Below are positions 37,091 to 45,935 of a stretch of 64,000 nucleotides of DNA, piece after piece (within the stretch, counting starts at the first letter, position 1; each line of letters begins with the position of its first letter). Both the position numbers and the translations under genes were made by a program. Below the pieces are notes generated by a model. It made no database searches, was not told the DNA's origin, and saw only the letters and a list, made by a program, of their open reading frames with translations. The stretch is from assembly GCF_012999535.1 (NCBI RefSeq), contig NZ_JABBWV010000005.1, forward strand, positions 1 to 64,000, read 5' to 3'. Source of the DNA: Microbispora sp. H11081. Lineage in GTDB: Bacteria; Actinomycetota; Actinomycetes; Streptosporangiales; Streptosporangiaceae.

Positions 37091-37546
37091 ATGTCGACCG
37101 AGCGCATGCCGAACCCCGCGGCCCTGGTCCCCGAGGCGATGGAGGCCCTGATGGCGGTCGGCAAGGCCGTCGCGGGCGCCGGAGTGGACGGCAGGCTGCT
37201 GGCGCTGAGCCACCTGCGGGCCAGCCAGATCAACGGCTGCGCTCCGTGCGTGGCCGGTGGCGTCCACCAGGCGCAGCGGCACGGCGTGACCGCCGACCAG
37301 GTGCACGCCGTCGCCGCGTGGCGGGAGACGCCGTGGTTCAGCGAAGAGGAGCGCGCCGCGCTGGCCCTGACCGAGGCGGTCACCCGGCTCGCCGACCGGC
37401 CGGACCCGGTGCCCGACCAGGTGTGGGACATGGCCGCCAAGCACTTCGACCAGAAGGAACTGGCCGCGCTGCTGCTCAACATCGCGATCGCCAACGCCTT
37501 CAACCGGCTCAACGTGCCCACCCGTCAGCAGGCGGGCGCGTGGTGA
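37091..37546 (+). CDS. carboxymuconolactone decarboxylase/AhpD-like family protein
   Basis: The 151-aa protein shows the family redox motif CAPC in ASQINGCAPCVAGGVHQAQRHG, with the following His, the usual catalytic arrangement of AhpD-like peroxidatic disulfide reductases. It has the helical pattern of the family (EERAALALTEAVTRLADRP, LLLNIAIANAFNRLNVP). The start ATG follows GAAGGAGAAACG. It probably has antioxidant activity; a different decarboxylase function cannot be excluded. It may be controlled by the divergent NB-ARC regulator. Confidence 0.87.
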   Translation: MSTERMPNPAALVPEAMEALMAVGKAVAGAGVDGRLLALSHLRASQINGCAPCVAGGVHQAQRHGVTADQVHAVAAWRETPWFSEEERAALALTEAVTRLADRPDPVPDQVWDMAAKHFDQKELAALLLNIAIANAFNRLNVPTRQQAGAW

Positions 37547-37603
37547 CGCGGCTCCCGCTTCACACCACCCCATAACCACACCCACCAGAGAGAGGAAGTC
37601 GTC

Positions 37604-38044
37604 ATGTCGACCACGCAGAAGACCACCACCAAGGCCGCTTTCACCGAGCAGGAGCGCGACGCGATGAAGGAGCGCGCCAAGGAGATGAAGAGCGCTCGGC
37701 GGGGCGCCAAGGCCGACACGGAGAGCGAGGTGCTCGCGAAGATCGCCGAGATGCCGGAGCCCGACCGGGTGATCGCCGAGCGGTTGCACGCCGTGATCAA
37801 GGCCGGCGTGCCCGGCCTCACGTCGAAGCTGTGGTACGGAATGCCGGCGTACGCACACAACGGCAAGATGATCTGCTTCTTCCAGCCCGCGTCGAAGTTC
37901 AAGGCGCGGTACGCGACGCTCGGCTTCAGCGACGCGGCGAACCTCGACGACGGCGCCATGTGGCCGGCCTCCTACGCCCTGGCCGAGCTGACCGCCGAGG
38001 TCGAGGAGAGGATCGGGGCGCTCCTGCGGCAGGCGGTGAGCTGA
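37604..38044 (+). CDS. DUF1801 family protein
   Basis: The 146-aa protein begins with a Lys/Glu-rich coiled segment (about 10-45) and then has the DUF1801 core ([34 protein letters not shown], then [10 protein letters not shown]). Relatives include iron-binding-like and YdhG-type proteins; function uncertain. It lies 57 bp after the preceding gene with its own GAGAGG ribosome site. Co-transcription with it is likely. Confidence 0.85.
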   Translation: MSTTQKTTTKAAFTEQERDAMKERAKEMKSARRGAKADTESEVLAKIAEMPEPDRVIAERLHAVIKAGVPGLTSKLWYGMPAYAHNGKMICFFQPASKFKARYATLGFSDAANLDDGAMWPASYALAELTAEVEERIGALLRQAVS

Positions 38045-38117
38045 ACACCGGGCCTCCACGACGGAAACGCCGGCGGGTCCTGCGCGACCAACGCCGCGCA
38101 GGGCCGCCAGGCTCTGT

Positions 38118-39179
38118 CTAGCCGGGAATCGGGCCGAGCCCGAGAACGGAACGCAGCGCGTTCTCCAGGTCGTTGGCGCGGTCGAAATCGCCGGCGTGGC
38201 CGGTGAGGAAGGCGAAGGTGTAACCCGCCGCGGATCCGGCGTAGCTGCCGCCCAGGCCGCCCATGCCGTAGTCGTCGCCGTCGAGGCCGAAGCCCAGCCC
38301 CCAGGTCGTCTCCGTTCCGAGAACCTCGTCCTTACCCGAGCACTGGGCGGTGGCGACCTCGGCGAGCAGGCCCGCTGAAAGCAGCCGAGGCAACACGGCG
38401 TAGAACCCGGCGGCCGCGCGGGCGGTGCCATGGCCGTTGACAGCGGGGATCTCGGCGGCCCGCCAGGCGGCGGAGTTGACCACAGCCGGGTCCTGGACGC
38501 CGGGCGGGTTGCCGATGGCCCGCCGGTAGAGGTCGGGCTTGCCCTCCAGCGCGGCGGCACGGTAGGCCGGGGTCAAGCCGGTCAGGTCGACAGCCCGCGC
38601 CCGCTCCGCGGGGCCGAGGCCGATGTAGAAGTCCAGCGCGTAAGGGCCGCAGACCTCCTCGGCGAGGAAGCGGCCGAGCGTCCGTCCGTCGGTGCGCCGG
38701 ACCAGTTCGCCCAGCAGGTGCCCGTAGAACAGCGCCGACTCGCCGTGCGCGGTGCCCGGCTGCCACGACGGCTCCTGCGCGGCGAGAAGCGCGCACATCC
38801 GATCCCAGTCGTAGAAGGTCTCGGTGGGCACAGGGGAGTCCAGCGCCACCAGGCCCGCCTGATGCGACAGGACGTGCCGTACAGTGGCCGACGCGGTGAA
38901 CTCGGGCCAGTAGCGCCGCATCGGCGCGTCCAACTCCAGCAGGCCCCGATCCACGAGCAGCAACACGCAGACCGCCGCGAACGGCTTGGTCACGGAGTAC
39001 GGCATGACGATGCTGTCGCGGGACCAACCTGGCCCGCCCCATAAGTCGACGATCCATCGGCCGTCCAGCCGGACGGCGACCGCCGCCCCCGCTCCTGCTG
39101 ACTGCCGCTTCAGTACATCCGCGAAAACGTCCCGCACCTGCTCGAAACCGGGTTCGACACTTCCGTAAATCACGCCCAT
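38118..39179 (-). CDS. beta-lactamase-fold serine hydrolase (EstB-like)
   Basis: The approx. 353-aa protein has the serine beta-lactamase fold. The catalytic SxxK is SVTK in MPYSVTKPFAAV, a Tyr lies near FYGHLLGELVRR, and a His/Gly motif is VNGHGTARAAAGF. Family members are esterases or D-aminopeptidases rather than true beta-lactamases. The start MGVIYGSVEPG at 39179 is preferred because of an AGGG-like upstream site; a GTG start at 39203 is possible. The 3' end lies 74 bp from the convergent DUF1801 gene. No signal peptide, so cytoplasmic. Confidence 0.85.
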   Translation of the reverse strand: MGVIYGSVEPGFEQVRDVFADVLKRQSAGAGAAVAVRLDGRWIVDLWGGPGWSRDSIVMPYSVTKPFAAVCVLLLVDRGLLELDAPMRRYWPEFTASATVRHVLSHQAGLVALDSPVPTETFYDWDRMCALLAAQEPSWQPGTAHGESALFYGHLLGELVRRTDGRTLGRFLAEEVCGPYALDFYIGLGPAERARAVDLTGLTPAYRAAALEGKPDLYRRAIGNPPGVQDPAVVNSAAWRAAEIPAVNGHGTARAAAGFYAVLPRLLSAGLLAEVATAQCSGKDEVLGTETTWGLGFGLDGDDYGMGGLGGSYAGSAAGYTFAFLTGHAGDFDRANDLENALRSVLGLGPIPG

Positions 39180-39203
39180 CAACCCTAGTGGCGCGTTGCG
39201 CAC

Positions 39204-40039
39204 CCTTGGCCGGAATTCGGTCAGCTACCGAACAGTAAGCTGAGGGCGTAGTTCGTCTCGGGCCGGCGGGATGCAGGAACCGATCACCGCATTTTCGATC
39301 ATCATCGGTGCGGCAGTCGCCTTATGGGACCAAACACCCACCCGGGACGAAAATACTCACCGCCCAATGATCATATCCGCGTCTCCGCACCCGGACATGA
39401 CGGCCGATCAGCTACGACACGCGGTCTACGGGTCGGTGATCCCACGTCTCGGTTGCACGGCCTGCCGACGAATTCTGACTATTGGGTCGACAACCAGTTC
39501 CTTGATCAGGAAGCGTTCTCACCATCGCACGAGAGAACAAGATCGGATCTCCTTGGACACGTCTCCACGTCGAGCCCGGCCTACTAGAGGCGACAGACAC
39601 GTTCCTTACTGCGGCCATTCGGAGTTCAGATCGGATCGAAGACACCGCCGGCAGAATCCGCGCCAACCTAGCAGGCCTTGACGCCGCCCGAATTCCTTCG
39701 AATCCGAGGGCGTATTCCGGCCCTGCGCTTCTGACCGTCCCACGTGGCCGACAGGAGCGAGAGCGGTCGCATCCGCGCCGCGAACGTCCGCACGATCGAC
39801 GACCCCCGCACCGACGTCGCATGAGGACTGACAGGCGACCAGGAGAGCGGGCACTGACCCGGTGCGCCATCCTCAGGCACCGGCCGACGCCCGCTCAACC
39901 CTTTCGCCAGCTTTGGCCTTATTCATAGCTATATGGACAGCACCAATCGGCAATGTCGACTTTGTCTTCTGGTCGCCTCCGGGCAAGATCGCGCGGCTAG
40001 CGTCGTGCGGCACATCCCCCCACGCGGAGGTCTGAAGCC
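39204..40039. other. AT-richer, gene-poor region upstream of phospholipase C
   Basis: About 835 bases without a convincing gene. Codon-like runs here use A/T third positions, unlike the neighbours, as expected for recently acquired or decayed DNA. A reading frame from 39506 to 39928 (plus strand) reads protein-like in its first part but lacks a usable start; see next entry. Confidence 0.6.
39506..39928 (+). pseudogene. possible decayed ORF lacking a start codon
   Basis: The frame is open from the stop at 39503-39505 to the TAG at 39926. It reads ...LLEATDTFLTAAIRSSDRIEDTAGRIRANLAGLDAARIPSN, which is amphipathic and protein-like, then turns into an Arg/His-rich, implausible stretch. No ATG, GTG or TTG start exists in a sensible place. 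The family is not recognised. It may be the remnant of a small secreted or ESX-like helical protein, at low confidence. Confidence 0.25.
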
Positions 40040-42202
40040 ATGCCTGAACTGTCCCGCAGGAACTTCCTCGGCACTGCCGCTGCCGTAACAGGAGCGGCCG
40101 CCGTCAGCGCCGCGTTGCCCAGCGCGAGCGCCGTCGCAGCCACCACGCAGAAGAAGCCGGGTCACCCACCCAAACCGTACGGCGACATCCGTGACATCAA
40201 GCATGTCGTCGTGATCATGCAGGAGAACCGCAGCTTCGATCACTATTTCGGCGCGCTCAAGGGCGTGCGCGGTTTCGGTGACCGCTCGACCGTCGTGCTC
40301 CCCGGTGGCAAGACCGTCTGGGAGCAGCCGAAGACGTTGACGGAAGGGGCCGACACGCAGTACCCCTGGCGGCTGAGCGGAGCCAAGACCTGGAGTGGGG
40401 CGACCCCGCCGAGCGCCGAGCTCGGCGCCGCCAACTACGGCGGCACCAGCCACGGTTGGACCGATCAGCACGGCGCCTGGTACGGCGGCCTCATGAACGG
40501 CTGGTACTACGCCAAGGGCGGCCCGACCACGCTGGGCTACCTGGACCGCCGTGACCTGCCGTTCCACTACGCCCTCGCCGACGCCTACACGGTCGGCGAC
40601 GCCTACCACTGCTCCGTGCTCAGCGCCACCGGGCCCAACCGCACCTTCCTGTGGGGCGGAACGATCAACGCCGACCACAGGCACGGCAGCTTCACCGCCT
40701 ACGACGGCGGCGACGAGCGGGGCAAGTTCCTGCCCTGGGAGTCCTACGCGGAGACGCTCCAGGCGGCGGGCGTCAGCTGGCGGGTCTACCAGTGCGCCGA
40801 CGACTACGGCGACAACGGCCTGGAGTACTTCAACACCTTCGCCAAGCTCGACCCCACTCAGGGCGGGACGGCCGCGCCGGGCAACGTCTACTACGACAAC
40901 GGCGTGAAGAACGTCCCCGAGCCCGTCACCGGGCTGTCGGGCAACGCGGACAACCTCATCGCCGCGATCCGCGCCGACGTGCTGGGGGGCACCCTGCCCC
41001 AGGTGAACTGGGTCGTGAACAACCAGTTCTTCTCCGAGCACCCGGTCACCGCGCCGAGCAACGGCGCGTACTTCCTTCGCGGCGTGCTCGAGGCCCTCAA
41101 CGCCGACCCCGACGTGTTCAACTCGACCCTGGTGATCATCAACTACGACGAGAACGACGGTCAGTTCGACCATGTCCCGCCCCCCGTTCCGGCGCCGGGC
41201 GAGGCGGACGAGTTCGTCTCCGGCACCATGGCCGCGTACGGCGTCACCGAGCCGCTCCCCGTCGGCCTCGGCTTCCGTGTGCCGCTCATCCTCATCTCGC
41301 CCTGGACCCGCGGCGGCTGGGTGACCTCGGAGGTCTCCGACCACACCTCGGTCATCCAGCTCATCGAGAAGTGGACCAGCGCGCTCGGCAAGCCCGCCAT
41401 CTCGCCCAACATCAGCGAGTGGCGGCGCAAGGTCTGCGGCGACCTGACGAACGCCTTCGACTTCGAGAAGCCCGTTTACGGCATGCCCGACCTTCCGGAG
41501 ACCGGGCCTCTCATCCCCGAGACGCGGTACACCCCGCTGCCGGGCGACAACACGATGCCGACGCAGGAGGAGGGGACCAAGCGGGCGCGCCCGCTGCCGT
41601 ACCAGCCGAACGCCAACCTGACCGGGTTCACCGGCGCCGTGGCGAACCTGACCTTCAGCAACGAGGCCCCCTTCGTGACCAAGGCGAGCCACTTCGCCGT
41701 GTACAACAACCGGGCCGGGCTCCCGACGCTGGCGCAGTACCCGGCCGCGTTCCCGGGCCAGTACACGGTCGCCGCGAAGTCGACGATGTCCGGAACCGGC
41801 GCCGTGGGCTCCTCCGCCGACGACACCGCATACGACATCACCGTCACCGGCCCGAACCGGTTCCTGCGCCGGTTCGTCGGCGACGTCGCCACCGCGGGCA
41901 GGGACCTCGTCGTCGAGGCGGACTACTACGACGGCAAGTCGACGAAGAACCCGAAGCTGAAGCTCTGGCTGCGCAACAACGGCGACACCCGCGTGACGTT
42001 CACGATCACGCACAACAACTACATCTCGGGCAAGCCGGAAACCGTGCAGGTCAACGCGCACGGCAAGGAGGCGTGGGCGGTGAACCCGGTGAAGGAAAGC
42101 GACGGCTGGTACGACGTGACGGTCACGGCCGACATCGACGCGGGCTGGTCGCAGCGGTTCGTCGGCCACCTCGAGACCGGCGAGGCCAGCATCACCGGCT
42201 GA
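40040..42202 (+). CDS. phosphocholine-type phospholipase C, Tat-secreted
   Basis: The 720-aa protein is a phospholipase C of the PlcC/PlcN type, which hydrolyses phosphatidylcholine-like phospholipids outside the cell and releases a phosphorylated head group. The Tat signal SRRNFLG is at residues 5-11, and the catalytic domain starts with HVVVIMQENRSFDHYFGALKG. It includes NYDENDGQFDHVPPP and LILISPWTRGGWV. Two C-terminal beta domains (about 545-720) are DUF756-type. The start ATG follows GGAGG with 11-base spacing. It stands alone between two decayed, AT-richer gaps. The phosphorus-starvation regulation usual for such enzymes cannot be read here; no PHO box was seen. Confidence 0.93.
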   Translation: MPELSRRNFLGTAAAVTGAAAVSAALPSASAVAATTQKKPGHPPKPYGDIRDIKHVVVIMQENRSFDHYFGALKGVRGFGDRSTVVLPGGKTVWEQPKTLTEGADTQYPWRLSGAKTWSGATPPSAELGAANYGGTSHGWTDQHGAWYGGLMNGWYYAKGGPTTLGYLDRRDLPFHYALADAYTVGDAYHCSVLSATGPNRTFLWGGTINADHRHGSFTAYDGGDERGKFLPWESYAETLQAAGVSWRVYQCADDYGDNGLEYFNTFAKLDPTQGGTAAPGNVYYDNGVKNVPEPVTGLSGNADNLIAAIRADVLGGTLPQVNWVVNNQFFSEHPVTAPSNGAYFLRGVLEALNADPDVFNSTLVIINYDENDGQFDHVPPPVPAPGEADEFVSGTMAAYGVTEPLPVGLGFRVPLILISPWTRGGWVTSEVSDHTSVIQLIEKWTSALGKPAISPNISEWRRKVCGDLTNAFDFEKPVYGMPDLPETGPLIPETRYTPLPGDNTMPTQEEGTKRARPLPYQPNANLTGFTGAVANLTFSNEAPFVTKASHFAVYNNRAGLPTLAQYPAAFPGQYTVAAKSTMSGTGAVGSSADDTAYDITVTGPNRFLRRFVGDVATAGRDLVVEADYYDGKSTKNPKLKLWLRNNGDTRVTFTITHNNYISGKPETVQVNAHGKEAWAVNPVKESDGWYDVTVTADIDAGWSQRFVGHLETGEASITG

Positions 42203-42697
42203 TCCGGGACCGCACCAAGAGCAGGCCCTTCCCGCTGCGCCCCCGACCGCGAGTGCATCGCGACCGGAGAGCTATCTCGCCGGCCTCTACTTACGAGGTG
42301 CCATCTTGTGGATCCGAAGCCTCCTGGCTTGAAGATCCGAACCCCGTACAGGCCCTAGCACGACGCCGTACTTCACGATCCGGCCCTCCGTCTCGACGAG
42401 CAGCGTCTGATGCTGGAAGCTCGGGTTATGTGAGGGCGAGGCGTTTGCGGTAGCGGTATCAGCGGGCGCGGTGCTCCAGGGTTGTCGATCGTCCGACGGC
42501 ACGAAGCCGGTGCCGGAACGGGAGGCGGGCTCGTCAGCCGGCAGAGGTCTATTCTGACGACGAGGCGTAACCGAATCCGCCAGCCGCGGTCGTAGGAAAT
42601 CGGCCCCACCCATGTCGGGCTTTTGACCTGCGGTTTCAGGATGCGAAGGGTTCCGTCATAGCGGCAGCGTGCAGGCGTAACAGCTTGGAGGTCAACG
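42203..42697. other. gap with possible decayed gene
   Basis: No intact gene is seen. On the minus strand, between about 42310 and 42700, two overlapping frames each contain protein-like stretches (RYDGTLRILKPQVKSPTW; FQHQTLLVETEGRIVKYGVV) interrupted by low-complexity sequence, as in a frameshifted remnant. I do not recognise a family, and this is low confidence. Confidence 0.3.
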
Positions 42698-43051
42698 ATG
42701 CCCACCCCGCATCAAGACAGCGAGGCACTGATTCCCCGCCCGCCACTTACCACCGCCGCCCTCAGGGCAGCAGTCGCCCAGATTGCTCCCGCATATCTCA
42801 ACCAGTTCGTCGACCACCTCGACCAGGCGACCGAGCAGGCGGCGCGCCAGAGCACCGTGGCACCTCTGCAGAACTTCATACAGCAGTGGGGTGAGTTCGT
42901 GGCGATACACCGTCGTCCCGGCCTAGCGGCCCGCCTCCGCGCGTTGGAGACGGAAGTCGCCGCCGCGACCGACAGAACCAAACTGGACACAGCCCTGGCC
43001 GAGATCAACGAGATCACAATGTCCGCACGCCAAGAGGCCGTTGGTGACTGA
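42698..43051 (+). CDS. DUF6247 family protein (antitoxin-like)
   Basis: The 117-aa helical protein has the DUF6247 pattern: TTAALRAAVAQIAPAYLNQFVDHLDQATEQAA, then VAPLQNFIQQWGEFVAIHRRPGLAARLRALE. Family members lie next to RelE-like toxin genes in actinobacteria and are regarded as likely antitoxins. The start ATG follows TTGGAGG with 7-base spacing. It overlaps the start of the disrupted toxin gene. Its codons use more A/T than the surroundings. Confidence 0.8.
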   Translation: MPTPHQDSEALIPRPPLTTAALRAAVAQIAPAYLNQFVDHLDQATEQAARQSTVAPLQNFIQQWGEFVAIHRRPGLAARLRALETEVAAATDRTKLDTALAEINEITMSARQEAVGD

Positions 43052-43306
43052 CGCCTAAACCTGGGAGTACAACCCCGACGCCGAGCATGTCATTGCCGGT
43101 TCCCCCCGACCGTCATCCTTGAGGTCGAGCGGCTTGCCGACCAACTCGCAATCCTCGGAAGGGATGCGGTCCATGCCGGTAGAGGCGCGTTGCACGGTGG
43201 AGGCCTTCGGACACTCGATCTGTACGGCGGCCGCGGCTTCCTCAACTTCATCGTCGCAGAGCATCTGCGCCTTGTGCTGATCGTTCGCGTTACCTGGATG
43301 GATTGA
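43044..43306 (+). pseudogene. disrupted RelE/ParE-like toxin
   Basis: Starting at the GTG overlapping the DUF6247 stop, the frame begins VTDA, then has TAA at codon 5, then continues TWEYNPDAEHVIAG. A one-base loss near 43100 breaks the frame there. In the shifted frame the sequence resumes as ILEVERLADQLAILGRDAVHAG ... GGGLRTLDLYGGRGFLNF and ends LRLVLIVRVTWMD before TGA at 43304. This is the pattern of the actinobacterial RelE-like toxin that follows DUF6247. One stop and one frameshift make it inactive. Confidence 0.7.
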
Positions 43307-43513
43307 CGCGACCTCGCGCGCACCACAGCGGGCCCTGGTCCTGCGCGCCACCGAACGCGACGAGCAGGCCGACTCAGCGGGCGACGCTCAGGTACGCCCC
43401 CCGACGGCACCGCTCGTCACCGGAGCGGGAAGACCTCGCCGAGGCCACGGCCTCCATGTCCGTGATCGCACGATCCCAGGGTCACGAACGCCTGCCAGCA
43501 AGGGTGTTAGCAA

Positions 43514-43544
43514 GAGGCCCTCCCAGGTGGTCCGGGAGGGCCTC
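43514..43544 (-). terminator. terminator of tRNA-Thr
   Basis: An 11-bp perfect stem, GAGGCCCTCCC with GGGAGGGCCTC, closes a 9-base loop. In the minus direction it comes 8 bases after the tRNA gene and is followed by a short TTGCT. Confidence 0.8.
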
Positions 43545-43552
43545 TGTAGTGG

Positions 43553-43626
43553 AGCCGCCTAAGGGAATCGAACCCTTGACCCCTTCATTACGAGTGAAGT
43601 GCTCTGGCCGACTGAGCTAAGGCGGC
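43553..43626 (-). tRNA. tRNA-Thr(CGT)
   Basis: The minus-strand sequence folds as a cloverleaf: 7-bp acceptor stem (GCCGCCT/AGGCGGC), D arm GCTC/GAGC, anticodon stem CTTCA/TGAAG around loop CTCGTAA, and T arm AAGGG-TTCGATT-CCCTT. The anticodon CGT reads the Thr codon ACG. No CCA is encoded. The discriminator base is T at 43553. Confidence 0.95.
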
Positions 43627-43742
43627 ACGCCGCGAACGGCTTCGCACAGTCTACAGGGTCGGCACGGTTCTCGTGCACCCGTCATCGCCGGAGTGGCGCG
43701 CCCCCCGGGCGGAGCCGGGACCGGGCGCGTTCCCGCGAGACG

Positions 43743-43756
43743 GGTAAAAATTTACC
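43743..43756 (+). promoter_or_regulatory. AT-rich palindrome upstream of the Tap-like peptidase
   Basis: GGTAAA-AA-TTTACC is a perfect inverted repeat in an otherwise GC-rich stretch, about 220 bases before the peptidase start. It might be an operator or promoter element. No cognate regulator is near. Confidence 0.4.
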
Positions 43757-43976
43757 GGCCGTCCATCGGCTCTGCCTTTGCCGAGTGACCAGCGGAAACG
43801 GGACGTATCAGGCCCATCCGTCACAGGAAAAGCACCCTGTCCCGCCTCTCGGCGGGGTCGAGCCGCCGGACGTTCGACCTCGTCCTTCGCCGGCGCGGCC
43901 CGTACGTCACCGCCCGTCCGCCGTAGGCGGCATGCTGGTCTTCGTCACGCAGGCGACGGCAGGGGAAACGACGGGT

Positions 43977-45581
43977 ATGCGATCGGCCGGGCAGAAAGCG
44001 AAGGTCACACTGTCTCGTACGCGGTACGGCGGCGGTCCGAGCCGGCGAATGGCGGTCGCGGCGCTGGCCGCGATGCTGCCGTTCACGGCGTGCTCCGCCC
44101 AGACGCCGCCCGCAACCGATCAGCCGGCCACGGGCACGCAGGCGGCGCAGCCGCCGGTGGAGGCTCCCACGGCTGAGCTGAGGCCGTTCTACGCCCAGCG
44201 GCCCGACTGGCGCGACTGCGGCGACGGCTTCCAGTGCGCCAAGATCCAGGTGCCCCTCGACTACGAGAAGCCCACCGGCGAGCGCATCGACCTCAGCGTG
44301 ATCCGCCTGCCGGCCACCGGCAAGCGCGCCGGCTCGCTGCTCATCAACCCCGGCGGGCCGGGAGGTTCCGGCGTCCAGTACGCGCGTGCGGCCAAGTCCG
44401 TGGTCAGCGACAAGGTCCGCGCCCAGTACGACGTCGTCGGGTTCGACCCCCGCGGCGTCGGCGAGTCGACCCCCATCACGTGCATGACGGCGTCGCAGCT
44501 CGACACGTACATCGGGATGGACTCGAGCCCGGACACGCCGGCGGAGCTCTCGGCGCTCGACACCGCGTCGAAGGAGTTCGCCGAGAGCTGCGGAGCCAAG
44601 GCGGCCCGCCTGCTCCCCCACGTCGGCACGGCCGACGCGGCCAGGGACATGGACGTCCTGCGCGGGGTCCTCGGCGACCCCGGTCTGACCTATCTGGGCA
44701 AGTCGTACGGCACCTTCCTCGGCGCGATGTACGCCGACCTGTTCCCCAAGCGCGTGCGGGCTCTCGTGCTCGACGGCGCGGTGGACCCGGCGGTGCCGTC
44801 GCTGAAGTCCAACGAGGTGCAGGCCAAGGGCTTCGAGGTGGCGCTGCGGGCCTTCGTCGAAGACTGCCTCCTCAGCGCCTCCTGCCCGTTCAAGAGCCGT
44901 ACGGTGGACGGCGCGTTGCAGGAGATCAGCGACCTGCTGGCGAAGGCCGACCGGCAGCCGCTGAAGAACGACCTCGGCGACGGCCGGAAGGTCAATGAGG
45001 CGTGGACAGTGATCGGCATCGCCACTCCGCTGTACGAGCGCGCCGCGTGGCCCCGGCTGCGGGAGGCCCTGGGCAAGGCGATCAACGAGGGCGACGGCAC
45101 GGATCTGCTCCGGATGGCCGACCTGCTGGTCGACCGGCGGCCCAACGGCTCGTACTCGAACCAGACCGAGTCGAACATGGCCGTCAACTGCGTGGACCAC
45201 CCCTACCCCAAGTCGCTCGACGCGTACCGCCAGGCCGCCGACGAGGCCGCCAAGGTGGCGCCGCACTTCGGGAAGTTCGTGATGTGGGGCTCGCTGCCCT
45301 GCGCCTATTGGCCGGCGAAGTCCGTCGGCGGCGACAAGCCGCTCAAGGCGGCGGGCGCGCCCCCGATCCTCGTCGTCGGCACCCTGCGCGACCCGGCCAC
45401 GCCGTACGAGTGGGCGCAGGGCCTAGCCAGGGAGCTGACCTCCGGCGTGCTCCTGGGCTACGACGGCGACGGGCACACGGCCTACCGCAGCGGCTCCACC
45501 TGTGTGGACACGGCGGTCGACGACTACCTGCTCGCTCTGCGCGCGCCCAAGAACGGCACGGTCTGCCCGAAGGCGGGCTGA
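43977..45581 (+). CDS. Tap-like secreted peptidase (alpha/beta hydrolase lipoprotein)
   Basis: The 534-aa protein is a member of the Streptomyces tripeptidyl aminopeptidase/SlpD group, which release tripeptides from protein N-termini outside the cell. It has a signal sequence with lipobox LPFTAC, so it is probably a lipoprotein. The hydrolase core includes LLINPGGPGGSG, FDPRGVGESTP, the nucleophile in GKSYGTFLGAMYADLFP, and a C-terminal TAP-like lid with VVGTLRDPATPYEWA and GDGHTAY (Asp and His). The ATG at 43977 follows AGGGGA with 10-base spacing; upstream Met codons are less fitting. Confidence 0.9.
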   Translation: MRSAGQKAKVTLSRTRYGGGPSRRMAVAALAAMLPFTACSAQTPPATDQPATGTQAAQPPVEAPTAELRPFYAQRPDWRDCGDGFQCAKIQVPLDYEKPTGERIDLSVIRLPATGKRAGSLLINPGGPGGSGVQYARAAKSVVSDKVRAQYDVVGFDPRGVGESTPITCMTASQLDTYIGMDSSPDTPAELSALDTASKEFAESCGAKAARLLPHVGTADAARDMDVLRGVLGDPGLTYLGKSYGTFLGAMYADLFPKRVRALVLDGAVDPAVPSLKSNEVQAKGFEVALRAFVEDCLLSASCPFKSRTVDGALQEISDLLAKADRQPLKNDLGDGRKVNEAWTVIGIATPLYERAAWPRLREALGKAINEGDGTDLLRMADLLVDRRPNGSYSNQTESNMAVNCVDHPYPKSLDAYRQAADEAAKVAPHFGKFVMWGSLPCAYWPAKSVGGDKPLKAAGAPPILVVGTLRDPATPYEWAQGLARELTSGVLLGYDGDGHTAYRSGSTCVDTAVDDYLLALRAPKNGTVCPKAG

Positions 45582-45610
45582 GCCCTCACGGGGCTCGACG
45601 GCAGGCCGGT

Positions 45611-45644
45611 GAGGATGGCGCACCGCCGGCGGTGCGCCATCCTC
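45611..45644 (+). terminator. 34-bp perfect palindrome terminator
   Basis: GAGGATGGCGCACCGCC is followed directly by its reverse complement, 30 bases after the peptidase stop. It is a strong stem (up to 17 bp, with the central bases forming the loop). It lacks a T run, as usual for actinobacteria. Confidence 0.85.
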
Positions 45645-45849
45645 CCGTACGTTAACCGGCTCAGTGGGTGAAAGTTTCACTCCTCGGTAAGGGCCGTGGT
45701 GCGCTCGGACCGGACTCGGGCGCCAGCTCAGCGCCGGTGCGCGTACGGCCGCCCGCGAGGCGCGGGTGGGCCCGCGCGGGTCCGCCGCCTTGACCGTCCC
45801 TCGCGCCTGGGGTTTGCTCCGCCGCATGACCACGGTCGCCACCGCGAAT

Positions 45850-45863
45850 TGTTAACGCTCACA
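45850..45863 (+). promoter_or_regulatory. putative LacI-family operator upstream of the GH43 gene
   Basis: TGTTAACGCTCACA shows near dyad symmetry about a central CG and fits the LacI-family operator pattern TGTnAnCGnTnACA. It is 73 bases before the GH43 start codon. It is likely the control site for a sugar-responsive repressor encoded elsewhere. No other feature is seen in the gap 45645-45849. Confidence 0.6.
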
Positions 45864-45935
45864 TTCCCTCGGTGACGTTGACGGTCGGACGACCCTCGCG
45901 TGCACGGTGAGCGACCACCACCTCAGGAGGCGCAT

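Noticed and set aside
39506..39928. Intact small gene in the AT-richer gap
   Set aside because: The frame has no usable start and its second half is implausibly Arg/His-rich; reported only as a possible remnant.
39929..42169. Long minus-strand open frame opposite phospholipase C
   Set aside because: The plus strand encodes a full, recognisable enzyme with a Tat signal; the antisense frame has no family pattern.
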